This document shows positions 45,666 through 53,197 of a stretch of DNA of 64,000 nucleotides, in pieces (within the stretch, counting starts at the first letter, position 1; each line of letters begins with the position of its first letter). Under the pieces are notes generated by a model. It did no database searches. It had not been told where the DNA came from and was given only the letters and a program-made list of their open reading frames with translations. The DNA comes from Proteiniphilum sp. UBA5384 (GTDB lineage: Bacteria > Bacteroidota > Bacteroidia > Bacteroidales > Dysgonomonadaceae): assembly GCF_002410825.1 (NCBI RefSeq), contig NZ_DHOS01000010.1, forward strand, positions 102,270-166,269, in the 5' to 3' direction. The position numbers and the translations under genes are program-made.

Positions 45666-46205
45666 ATGCATATAGTAAAAACAGATATAGAAGGAGTTGT
45701 GATTATCGAACCGAAAGTATTTGACGATGAGCGGGGATATTTTTTTGAGTCGTTTTCACAGAAAGAGTTTGAAGAAAAAGTGTCTGCAACCGTTTTCGTG
45801 CAGGATAACGAGAGCTCGTCGAGATATGGTGTGGTAAGAGGATTGCATTTCCAGAAGCCCCCGTATGAACAGGCGAAACTGGTGCGGGTGGTGAAAGGAT
45901 GTGTGCTGGATGTAGCTGTGGATATCCGAAAGGATTCTCCTACTTATGGACGTCATGTGTCGATGGAACTCTCGGGAGAGAACAAGCGACAGCTTTTTAT
46001 TCCCCGTGGTTTTGCACATGGATATGCAGTGTTGAGTGAAGAGGCTGTTTTTGCTTATAAATGCGACAATTACTATGCCCCCGGTTACGAAGGCGCTATT
46101 CTTTGGAACGACCCGCAAATCGGAATCGACTGGGGCTTACCTGCCAATGACGTTATCCTCTCGGAAAAAGACCGGAAAAATCCATCCTTTTTAGTTAAAA
46201 GTTAA
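45666..46205 (+). CDS. rmlC: dTDP-4-dehydrorhamnose 3,5-epimerase
   Basis: This 179-residue cupin enzyme epimerises dTDP-4-keto-6-deoxyglucose at C3 and C5. The conserved KVFDDERGYFFESFSQKEFE, QDNESSSRYGVVRGLHFQ with the active-site His, PYEQAKLVRVVKGCVLDVAV and FIPRGFAHGYAVLSEEAVFA are all present. The length matches the family. It lies between rmlA and rmlB. A 28-nt heptamer repeat stands between it and rmlB. Confidence 0.95.
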   Translation: MHIVKTDIEGVVIIEPKVFDDERGYFFESFSQKEFEEKVSATVFVQDNESSSRYGVVRGLHFQKPPYEQAKLVRVVKGCVLDVAVDIRKDSPTYGRHVSMELSGENKRQLFIPRGFAHGYAVLSEEAVFAYKCDNYYAPGYEGAILWNDPQIGIDWGLPANDVILSEKDRKNPSFLVKS

Positions 46206-46218
46206 AAATGTATAGACA

Positions 46219-46246
46219 TTCACTTTTCACTATTCACTATTCACTA
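46219..46246 (+). repeat. Four 7-bp tandem repeats before rmlB
   Basis: One TTCACTT and three TTCACTA heptamers lie head to tail in the 55-bp gap between rmlC and rmlB, ending 14 bp before the rmlB start codon. Such a repeat can change copy number by slippage. Confidence 0.75.
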
Positions 46247-46260
46247 TAGAGAATTATATC

Positions 46261-47307
46261 ATGTCGAAAAAAATTATCCTGATTACTGGTGGAGCCGGCT
46301 TTATAGGCTCCCATGTCGTAAGATTATTTGTGAATCAGTATCCCGATTATCAAATCATCAACCTCGATAAACTGACTTACGCAGGAAATCTTGCGAATCT
46401 GAAAGATATGGAGGGAAAACCCAATTACAAGTTTCTGAAAGAAGATATCTGCAACTTCGAACAAATAAAAGAGGTATTCACACGCTATCAGATTACCGAT
46501 GTGATCCATTTAGCGGCTGAAAGTCATGTCGATCGGTCGATTACCGATCCCTTCTCATTTGCGAGGACCAACGTATTAGGCACCCTTAATCTGCTGCAGG
46601 CAGCCAAAGAAAATTGGCAGGGAGCTTATGATGATAGGCTTTTTTATCATGTTTCCACCGATGAAGTGTATGGAGCATTGGGGTTCGACAGTACCCTTTT
46701 TACCGAAGAAACCCGCTACGACCCGCATAGCCCCTATTCTGCATCGAAAGCTTCGTCCGATCATTTTGTCAGGGCTTATCACGATACGTACGGTTTACCT
46801 ACTGTTATTTCCAATTGTTCGAATAATTACGGTCCCAACCAGTTTCCGGAGAAGCTGATCCCGCTGTTTATCCACAATATTCGACAGAATAAACCACTCC
46901 CGGTCTATGGAAAAGGGGAAAACGTAAGGGATTGGCTCTATGTGGAGGACCATGCCCGTGCCATTGACCTGATCTTCCACAAAGGAAAGGCCGGCGAAAC
47001 TTATAATATCGGTGGTTTCAACGAGTGGAAAAATATCGACCTGATCCGGGTAATCATCAAGACAGTGGACCGTTTGCTCGGACGTGAGGAAGGTGCGTCG
47101 GAAAAACTGATTACCTATGTCACCGACCGCGCGGGGCATGATTTACGTTACGCCATCGATGCTACCAAAATCAAGGATGAACTCGGATGGAAACCTTCTC
47201 TCCAGTTTGAAGAAGGTATCGGGAAAACCGTCCGATGGTACATTGAGAACCAGGAGTGGCTTGATGACATCGCCAGCGGAGCCTATCAGCATATGACAAC
47301 TCTTTAA
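46261..47307 (+). CDS. rmlB: dTDP-glucose 4,6-dehydratase
   Basis: This 348-residue short-chain dehydrogenase family enzyme converts dTDP-glucose to the 4-keto-6-deoxy form. It has the NAD-binding ITGGAGFIGSHVVRLF, AAESHVDRSITDPFSF, the catalytic THR-type STDEVYGALG, and the Tyr-x-x-x-Lys pair in YSASKASSDHFV. The C-terminal VTDRAGHDLRYAIDATKIKD is typical of RmlB. It ends the rmlA-rmlC-rmlB run; no rmlD is seen, so the last reduction to dTDP-rhamnose is presumably encoded elsewhere, or the keto intermediate feeds another sugar route. Confidence 0.96.
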   Translation: MSKKIILITGGAGFIGSHVVRLFVNQYPDYQIINLDKLTYAGNLANLKDMEGKPNYKFLKEDICNFEQIKEVFTRYQITDVIHLAAESHVDRSITDPFSFARTNVLGTLNLLQAAKENWQGAYDDRLFYHVSTDEVYGALGFDSTLFTEETRYDPHSPYSASKASSDHFVRAYHDTYGLPTVISNCSNNYGPNQFPEKLIPLFIHNIRQNKPLPVYGKGENVRDWLYVEDHARAIDLIFHKGKAGETYNIGGFNEWKNIDLIRVIIKTVDRLLGREEGASEKLITYVTDRAGHDLRYAIDATKIKDELGWKPSLQFEEGIGKTVRWYIENQEWLDDIASGAYQHMTTL

Positions 47308-47343
47308 CTACTTATATATGATATTTAGCATACTTCGCAATTG

Positions 47344-47379
47344 TACGAGGGTGGATCACAGGGTGATTTCACCCTCGTA
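47344..47379. terminator. Hairpin between convergent rmlB and tpl
   Basis: A perfect 10-bp stem (TACGAGGGTG, 47344-47353, with CACCCTCGTA, 47370-47379) encloses a 16-nt loop. It lies 36 bp after the rmlB stop and 11 bp after the end of the convergent tpl gene. The following U-run is weak on both strands. Confidence 0.6.
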
Positions 47380-47390
47380 TTTCAAAAAGG

Positions 47391-48773
47391 TTAATCGATC
47401 TCCTCAAACCTGGCGGTGAAGAAGCGTAGCTGTTTCGGTTCATAGACAAAGCGGAGCCCCTTGATGGTCTCCCGTCGTCGGTAGAGCGATTGAACAGCTT
47501 CCGCTACCAGATCCATATGCCGGTAGGTATAGACACGGCGGGGAATGGTGAGTCGTACTGTTTCCAGTTTAGGGCGATGGTGTTCACCGGTATTATTGTC
47601 ACGACCCGCAGAGACGATACCCCGCTCCATGCTGCGTACGCCTGACTCTACATATAAATTGGCCGCGAGGCTTTGTGCCGGGAACTGATCTTGGGTAAGA
47701 TGCGGGCAGAAACGTGCCGCATCAAGGAATACCGCATGACCTCCCGTCGGCTCAATCATCGGAATGCCTGCTTCCCGCAGCTTGTCGCCCAGATACCGTA
47801 CTTGTTTTACGCGGTGCTCTATATATTCATATTGCAATGATTCTCTCAGTCCTATTGCCATTGCTTCCATATCGCGCCCGGCCATTCCTCCGTATGACGG
47901 CATTCCTTCATACACTACTACCAGCTCTTTCGCTTCGGAGAAAAGGTCATCATCATTTACGCATAAAAATCCACCGATATTTACCAGGCAGTCCTTTTTG
48001 CCACTCATGGTACATCCGTCGGCATAACTGAACATCTCCTTCACAATCTCCTGAATGGATTTATTACTGTACCCTTCTTCCTGTTCTTTAATGAAATAGG
48101 CATTTTCTACACAACGGGTGGCATCAAAAAATACCTTGATGCCATAGTAGTCAGTCAGCTCGCGTACCGCTTTCATATTTTTCATGGATACAGGCTGCCC
48201 CCCGGCCAGGTTGACCGTTACGGCAAGACATACATAGGCTATGTTCTCTTCTCCTTTTTCATCAATTAGCTTTTGTAATTTATTCAGGTCTATATCTCCC
48301 TTGAATGGAATATTGAGGCCGGCATTATGGGCTTCATCGCGAATAATATCGATAAAAATACCTCCATTGTGTTCCTGATGGTATCGGGTAGTAGTGAAAT
48401 ACATATTTCCCGGCACATATTGCCCCGGTTTGATGGCAATTTGGGAAAGAAGGTTTTCCGCCCCTCTTCCTTGATGAGTGGGAATTATATGCCTGAACCC
48501 AAAAATCTCTTGTACGGTTTTTTCCAGGTGAAGGAAATTACGACTGCCGGCATAGGCTTCGTCACCCATCATCATGCCGGCCCATTGCCGGTCGCTCATG
48601 GCGTTGGTACCGCTGTCTGTCAACAGATCGATATACACCTCGTCACTTGGAATAAGAAATGTGTTGAAACCGGCTTCTCTGATTACTCTTTCCCGTTCCT
48701 CAAGCGGGATCATTTTTACCGGTTCTACCGATTTGATACGGAATGGTTCGGCAGGATAGTTGTTTAGATTCAT
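47391..48773 (-). CDS. tpl: Tyrosine phenol-lyase
   Basis: This 460-residue PLP enzyme cleaves tyrosine to phenol, pyruvate and ammonia, a reversible reaction. The sequence follows tyrosine phenol-lyase closely from NYPAEPFRIKSVEPV to KQLRFFTARF. PLP-binding Lys260 lies in MSGKKDCLVNIGGF. Arg384 in GVRSMERGIVSAGRD matches the Arg381 that binds the phenol oxygen in the Citrobacter enzyme (offset three), and the paired Phe in RFFTARF is also kept; tryptophanases differ at these places. It stands alone, convergent with rmlB, with a promoter of the repeated cassette type. By eye the match is strong. Confidence 0.88.
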   Translation of the reverse strand: MNLNNYPAEPFRIKSVEPVKMIPLEERERVIREAGFNTFLIPSDEVYIDLLTDSGTNAMSDRQWAGMMMGDEAYAGSRNFLHLEKTVQEIFGFRHIIPTHQGRGAENLLSQIAIKPGQYVPGNMYFTTTRYHQEHNGGIFIDIIRDEAHNAGLNIPFKGDIDLNKLQKLIDEKGEENIAYVCLAVTVNLAGGQPVSMKNMKAVRELTDYYGIKVFFDATRCVENAYFIKEQEEGYSNKSIQEIVKEMFSYADGCTMSGKKDCLVNIGGFLCVNDDDLFSEAKELVVVYEGMPSYGGMAGRDMEAMAIGLRESLQYEYIEHRVKQVRYLGDKLREAGIPMIEPTGGHAVFLDAARFCPHLTQDQFPAQSLAANLYVESGVRSMERGIVSAGRDNNTGEHHRPKLETVRLTIPRRVYTYRHMDLVAEAVQSLYRRRETIKGLRFVYEPKQLRFFTARFEEID

Positions 48774-48803
48774 AGTAATGTCGTTTTAATGTTTTTTCCT
48801 TTA

Positions 48804-48869
48804 CAAATGTAGTGAAAGCCGAGAGGAATGCCAAATTTATTTAAGCATTTCTCTCGGCGAATCCTGCAT
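48804..48869 (-). promoter_or_regulatory. Promoter cassette of tpl
   Basis: On the minus strand an AGGATTCGCC box (48856-48865) is followed by TTGGC (TTG at 48832-48834) and, after 20 nt, TACATTTG (48804-48811). The 31-nt core from TTG to the end of the -7 box matches the glyA promoter at 27 positions. The ATG lies 30 nt downstream. Confidence 0.7.
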
Positions 48870-48893
48870 TATTTAAATGTAATACAAAAACCA

Positions 48894-49961
48894 TTATCGC
48901 AAATACCAATCATACATCTTTTTTACCCCTTCATCAATATCGATGGTATGGCGCCATCCCAATGCATTTAATTTGGATACATCAGTAAGTTTTCTCATTG
49001 TGCCATCGGGTTTCGAAATATCGAAAGCAATTTCTCCCGTATAGCCTGTTGTTTTTTTGATCAGTGCGGCGAGGTCCCGTATGCTGATCTCCTTCCCCGT
49101 TCCTATATTGATATGGCAATTCCGTATCTCGGTTTTACTTGCTACCAGATCTGAAAAATCAATTTTTTCCATAATATAGACAGAGGCGTCGGCCATATCT
49201 TCACTCCAGAGAAACTCCCGTAGCGGCTTCCCACTGCCCCATAGATCTATCCGGCCCTTAGTGATACCATATTTCTGCAATTCAGCCTCAATTTCCTGCT
49301 GACTATTGCTGCCCGAAACTCCCTCTACAGGACGCCTATTAAGGTCTTTTCTGATAGAATTCCAATCGCCATTAATCAATGCCTTGGCCAAATGTATTTT
49401 GCGAATCATTGCAGGTAATACGTGGCTTTTTTCCAGATCGAAATTGTCGTTAGGACCGTATAGATTGGTAGGCATCACGGCAATATAGTTCGTACCATAC
49501 TGGATGTTAAAACTTTCGCACATTTTGAGACCTGCAATCTTGGCAATGGCATAGGGTTCATTGGTGTATTCCAGTGGGCCGGTAAGGAGTGCCTCTTCCG
49601 ACATGGGTTGAGGTGCTTCCCGGGGATAGATGCAGGTGCTGCCAAGAAAAAGCAATTTCTTCACCTTATGACGAAAACTCTCTCCTATGACATTGTTTTG
49701 GATTTGCAGGTTCCGGTAAATGAAATCGGCGCGGTAAGTGTTATTAGCGATAATACCTCCCACATGTGCAGCTGCAAGAATGACATATTCGGGTTTTTCC
49801 TTGTCGAAAAAGGCCTTTACAGCTACAATATCCTGTAAATCCAGTTCGATATGCGACTTGCCGACCAGATTAGTATATCCCTTCAATTCGAGGTTTCGCC
49901 ATATGGCCGATCCTGCCAGACCGTGGTGGCCGGCGACATATATTTTGCTGTTTTTATCCAT
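48894..49961 (-). CDS. fcl: GDP-L-fucose synthase
   Basis: This 355-residue epimerase/reductase converts GDP-4-keto-6-deoxymannose to GDP-L-fucose using NADPH. Seen are YVAGHHGLAGSAIWRNLELK, AAAHVGGIIANNTYRADFIY, FLGSTCIYPREAPQPMSEEA, the EPYAIAKIAGLKMCESFN active site with Tyr-x-x-x-Lys, and GPNDNFDLEKSHVLPAMIRK. A 40-residue insert near 205-245 (GVSGSNSQQEIEAELQKYGI) is found in many Bacteroidetes members. It lies 89 bp downstream of gmd and completes the GDP-fucose route. Confidence 0.95.
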   Translation of the reverse strand: MDKNSKIYVAGHHGLAGSAIWRNLELKGYTNLVGKSHIELDLQDIVAVKAFFDKEKPEYVILAAAHVGGIIANNTYRADFIYRNLQIQNNVIGESFRHKVKKLLFLGSTCIYPREAPQPMSEEALLTGPLEYTNEPYAIAKIAGLKMCESFNIQYGTNYIAVMPTNLYGPNDNFDLEKSHVLPAMIRKIHLAKALINGDWNSIRKDLNRRPVEGVSGSNSQQEIEAELQKYGITKGRIDLWGSGKPLREFLWSEDMADASVYIMEKIDFSDLVASKTEIRNCHINIGTGKEISIRDLAALIKKTTGYTGEIAFDISKPDGTMRKLTDVSKLNALGWRHTIDIDEGVKKMYDWYLR

Positions 49962-50050
49962 AATTGCTCTTTATTATTTCCCTCTCTCTTTCGCGCTTCG
50001 ATCTTCTGCCTCAATTTTCCCGACTTCATAATCTCCCGCTTTTTACAAGT

Positions 50051-51112
50051 TTATCGGGGAAATCTCTTTACAGCATCCATATCGTTCTTTACCATCCTCC
50101 TGACTAATTCTTCGAATGATGTTTTATGAGGATCCCAGCCTAATAATGTTTTGGCTTTGGTGGGGTCTCCCAATAACTGCTCTACTTCGGCTGGCCGGAA
50201 ATATTTTGGATCTACCTCTACCAATACACGTCCGGTAGCTTTGTCTATTCCTTTCTCAACGATACCTTCTCCTTCCCATTGGAGGATTATTCCCGTTTCA
50301 GCGAAAGCAAGCGTGCAAAATTCACGAACGCTGTGCATCTTACCCGTGGCAATCACGAAGTCTTCAGGAACCTCATGCTGCAGTATCAGCCACATACATT
50401 CTACATAATCCGGAGCATAACCCCAGTCGCGTTTCGCATCCAGATTGCCAATGTAGAGTTTATCCTGAAGACCCTGCGCAATGCGGGCGGCAGCCAGTGT
50501 GATTTTTCTGGTGACAAATGTTTCTCCTCTTCGTTCGCTCTCATGATTGAATAAAATGCCATTTACTGCAAACATTCCGTATGATTCCCGGTAATTTTTA
50601 GTGATCCAGTATCCGTATAATTTCGCTACGCCGTAAGGGCTACGTGGATAAAAAGGTGTCGTTTCTTTTTGGGGTATTTCCTGTACCAATCCGAACAACT
50701 CGGAAGTAGATGCCTGATAGATACGTGTCTTTTTTTCCAATCCTAATATCCTTACTGCTTCCAGCAGACGGAGGGTCCCCACTGCATCAGTTTCTGCGGT
50801 ATATTCGGGTACATCGAAACTCACTTTCACATGGCTCTGAGCAGCCAGGTTGTAGATCTCGTCGGGTTGGATATGCTGGATAATACGGATGAGTGAGCTG
50901 GAATCGGTCATATCGGCATAGTGAAGATTGATGAGGCGACGTTTTTTCATGTCGCGGATCCACTCATCCAGATAGAGATGTTCTATCCTGCCGGTATTGA
51001 AAGAGGATGAGCGTCTTAATGTGCCGTGCACCTCATAGCCTTTTTCAAGAAGGAATTCAGCTAGGTAAGAACCATCCTGGCCTGTAATACCGGTAATCAA
51101 TGCTTTTTTCAT
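50051..51112 (-). CDS. gmd: GDP-mannose 4,6-dehydratase
   Basis: This 353-residue enzyme makes GDP-4-keto-6-deoxymannose from GDP-mannose. The NADP-binding start is ITGITGQDGSYLAEFLLEKG; the family motifs GTLRRSSSFNTGRIEHLY, NLAAQSHVKVSFDVPEYTA, YQASTSELFGLVQEIPQKE and YPRSPYGVAKLYGYWI with the catalytic Tyr and Lys follow. It is preceded on the same strand by an outer-membrane protein gene only 7 bp away and followed by fcl. GDP-fucose made by the pair is used in Bacteroidales for capsules and glycoproteins; that use is inferred. Confidence 0.96.
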   Translation of the reverse strand: MKKALITGITGQDGSYLAEFLLEKGYEVHGTLRRSSSFNTGRIEHLYLDEWIRDMKKRRLINLHYADMTDSSSLIRIIQHIQPDEIYNLAAQSHVKVSFDVPEYTAETDAVGTLRLLEAVRILGLEKKTRIYQASTSELFGLVQEIPQKETTPFYPRSPYGVAKLYGYWITKNYRESYGMFAVNGILFNHESERRGETFVTRKITLAAARIAQGLQDKLYIGNLDAKRDWGYAPDYVECMWLILQHEVPEDFVIATGKMHSVREFCTLAFAETGIILQWEGEGIVEKGIDKATGRVLVEVDPKYFRPAEVEQLLGDPTKAKTLLGWDPHKTSFEELVRRMVKNDMDAVKRFPR

Positions 51113-51119
51113 ATTTGAT

Positions 51120-51671
51120 TTAATTCAAACCGATGTTGTATGCAATGCTGATACCCGGTGTAAAAAAACTCTTTTTGAGAATCGCACTTTCCTTGCTGCC
51201 AAAACCCATGTCACAGTATATGGCGAAATCGAACTGCCGCAAGGCATAACCTGCCAGGGGTGAGAAGACGAATCCGGCATAACTGTTGGCTCCGAATACT
51301 GCCCCCATCCGAGGCTCTACAAAAAAACCGTCGGAAATACCATTCCGGGTAATCCGGTAACCAACTAACGGCATGATGTAATTGAACGCATCGTCAGCAT
51401 CATTATTGATGCTGGAGAAGAGTTTTCCCTCTCCGTAAGGATTATTGAATGCTTTTACACTTAAAGAAAAATAAGCGTTAGGATTGCCCCAGAGTAAATT
51501 GTCCTGCGTAAGCCAACCCAGCGTGCCGCCCAGACCAAATTTCTTGTCGCGACTTGTATTGGCTACCAAGCCGGCATCAACCGAAACATGAATGTAATTT
51601 GATTGCTGCGCTTTTGCCGATTGGATAGTCAAGACGGCGAGCAGAATAACGATGATGATAGATTTCTTCAT
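51120..51671 (-). CDS. Small outer-membrane beta-barrel-like protein
   Basis: This protein of 183 residues has a signal peptide (ending SAKAQ) and a mature part of alternating beta strands such as YIHVSVDAGLVANTS, LGGTLGWL and FFTPGISIAYNIGLN, which suggests a small 8-stranded barrel. No named family is recognised. The start chosen is the Met just before the KKSIIIVILLAV signal; the longer frame to 51716 overlaps the promoter box. It lies 7 bp upstream of gmd on the same strand, so the three genes are probably one transcript. Confidence 0.72.
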   Translation of the reverse strand: MKKSIIIVILLAVLTIQSAKAQQSNYIHVSVDAGLVANTSRDKKFGLGGTLGWLTQDNLLWGNPNAYFSLSVKAFNNPYGEGKLFSSINNDADDAFNYIMPLVGYRITRNGISDGFFVEPRMGAVFGANSYAGFVFSPLAGYALRQFDFAIYCDMGFGSKESAILKKSFFTPGISIAYNIGLN

Positions 51672-51713
51672 TTTTTTATGCTTTATTATGTAAATAATCC
51701 AAAGATGAGTATG

Positions 51714-51721
51714 CAAATATA
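51714..51721 (-). promoter_or_regulatory. Promoter -7 box for the barrel gene-gmd-fcl run
   Basis: On the minus strand this is TATATTTG, an exact TAnnTTTG match 43 nt before the ATG at 51671. No clear -33 TTG is present at the normal distance. Confidence 0.45.
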
Positions 51722-51784
51722 GTGAGTTAATTCTGTTCTTACTTCATTACGGGCGCAAAAATCATTGTCAGTATTTTTATTAGG

Positions 51785-51813
51785 TGGCATTTCTCTCTGC
51801 TTTCACTATATTT
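51785..51813 (+). repeat. First copy of a 29-bp direct repeat before glyA
   Basis: This 29-bp stretch (starting TGGCATTTCTCTCTGC) recurs at 51854-51882 with one mismatch, 69 bp downstream. It lacks the TTG and the final G of the -7 box found in the second copy, so it looks like a duplicated, inactive half of the promoter cassette. Confidence 0.8.
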
Positions 51814-51822
51814 CAATAATAT

Positions 51823-51883
51823 AGGATGCGCCTCGGAAAATTTTAAGCAAGCTTGGCTTTTCTCTCTGCTTTCACTATATTTG
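51823..51883 (+). promoter_or_regulatory. Promoter cassette of glyA
   Basis: An AGGATGCGCCTCGG box (from 51823) is followed by TTGGC (TTG at 51853-51855) and, after 20 nt, TATATTTG (51876-51883), a perfect -7 box. The glyA ATG is 25 nt further on. The segment 51854-51882 is the second copy of the 29-bp direct repeat. Confidence 0.75.
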
Positions 51884-51907
51884 CAATCAATTTTAAAGAA
51901 AAACAAA

Positions 51908-53188
51908 ATGAATCAAGACAGGCAGATCGCGGAGATCATAGGTAAAGAACGTGAGCGGCAACTGAAAGGTATCGAATTGATTGCTTCCGAGAATTTTGTA
52001 AGTGATCAGGTGATGCAGGCCATGGGATCGGTATTGACCAACAAATATGCGGAGGGATACCCCGGGAAACGCTATTATGGTGGCTGTGAAGTGGTGGATA
52101 TGAGTGAGCAACTGGCCATCGACCGGCTGAAAGAGTTGTTCGGCGCTGAATGGGCGAATGTGCAGCCGCATTCCGGGGCACAGGCAAATGCCGCGGTATT
52201 TCTGGCGTGTCTGAAAGCGGGTGATAAATTCCTCGGCTTGAACCTGTCACATGGTGGGCACCTGACCCATGGTTCACCGGTCAATTTCTCAGGACTGATG
52301 TTCCAACCGATAGAATACAATGTGCGGGAAGATAACCAGCAGGTTGATTATGACCAGTTGGAAGAGGCCGCGCGCAGGGAAAGGCCAAAACTGATCGTTG
52401 CCGGTGCTTCTGCCTATTCCCGCGAGTGGGATTATGCCCGTATCCGCAAAGTAGCCGATGAGATCGGTGCGATCTTTATGGTAGACATGGCGCACCCTGC
52501 CGGACTGATCGCTGCCGGATTACTCGATAACCCGGTGAAATATGCGCATATTGTTACTTCTACCACCCATAAAACCTTAAGAGGTCCGCGTGGAGGTGTG
52601 ATCCTGATGGGAAAAGATTTCAAAAATCCATGGGGCATCACTACACCCAAAGGAGAAGTGAAGATGATGTCGGCGATGCTTGATTCAGCCGTATTCCCCG
52701 GCATGCAAGGGGGGCCATTGGAACATGTGATTGCCGCAAAAGCTGTTTCGTTCTATGAAGCACTACAGCCCGAATATAAAACTTATCAGACACAGGTAAA
52801 GAAAAATGCTGCACGGATGGCACAGGCTTTTATTGATAAAGGATATAAAGTGGTATCCGGTGGAACAGATAACCACCTTATCCTGGTGGACCTTCGCACC
52901 AAATTCCCCGACCTGACCGGTAAGGTAGGGGAGAAAGCACTGGTGGAAGCCGATATCACTGTGAATAAGAATATGGTACCTTTCGACAGCCGTTCTCCCT
53001 TCCAGACATCGGGACTGCGTTTCGGTACACCGGCTATCACTACCCGTGGAGCGAAGGAGGAATTGATGGATGAAATCGTGGAAATGATTGATACCGTGCT
53101 TTCTAACCCGGACAATAACGCAACGATCGCTGCAGTACGCGAGAAGGTGAACGCCACCATGCGGCAATATCCGCTATTTGGATGGTGA
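51908..53188 (+). CDS. glyA: Serine hydroxymethyltransferase
   Basis: This 426-residue PLP enzyme interconverts serine and glycine with tetrahydrofolate and supplies one-carbon units. Conserved parts include GIELIASENFVSDQVMQAMG, LTNKYAEGYPGKRYYGGCEV, LSHGGHLTHGS, FMVDMAHPAGLIAAG and VTSTTHKTLRGPRGGVILM with the PLP Lys. The ATG at 51908 is used because the frame from 51881 starts inside the promoter box. recG follows 9 bp downstream, so the two are co-transcribed. Confidence 0.97.
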   Translation: MNQDRQIAEIIGKERERQLKGIELIASENFVSDQVMQAMGSVLTNKYAEGYPGKRYYGGCEVVDMSEQLAIDRLKELFGAEWANVQPHSGAQANAAVFLACLKAGDKFLGLNLSHGGHLTHGSPVNFSGLMFQPIEYNVREDNQQVDYDQLEEAARRERPKLIVAGASAYSREWDYARIRKVADEIGAIFMVDMAHPAGLIAAGLLDNPVKYAHIVTSTTHKTLRGPRGGVILMGKDFKNPWGITTPKGEVKMMSAMLDSAVFPGMQGGPLEHVIAAKAVSFYEALQPEYKTYQTQVKKNAARMAQAFIDKGYKVVSGGTDNHLILVDLRTKFPDLTGKVGEKALVEADITVNKNMVPFDSRSPFQTSGLRFGTPAITTRGAKEELMDEIVEMIDTVLSNPDNNATIAAVREKVNATMRQYPLFGW

Positions 53189-53197
53189 TTTATCCAA

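Noticed and set aside
47391..48773. Tryptophanase call
   Set aside because: Substrate-site residues and the termini match tyrosine phenol-lyase instead.
51785..51813. A second active promoter for glyA
   Set aside because: The copy lacks TTG at the -33 position and ends TATATTTC, so its -7 box is damaged; kept as a repeat only.
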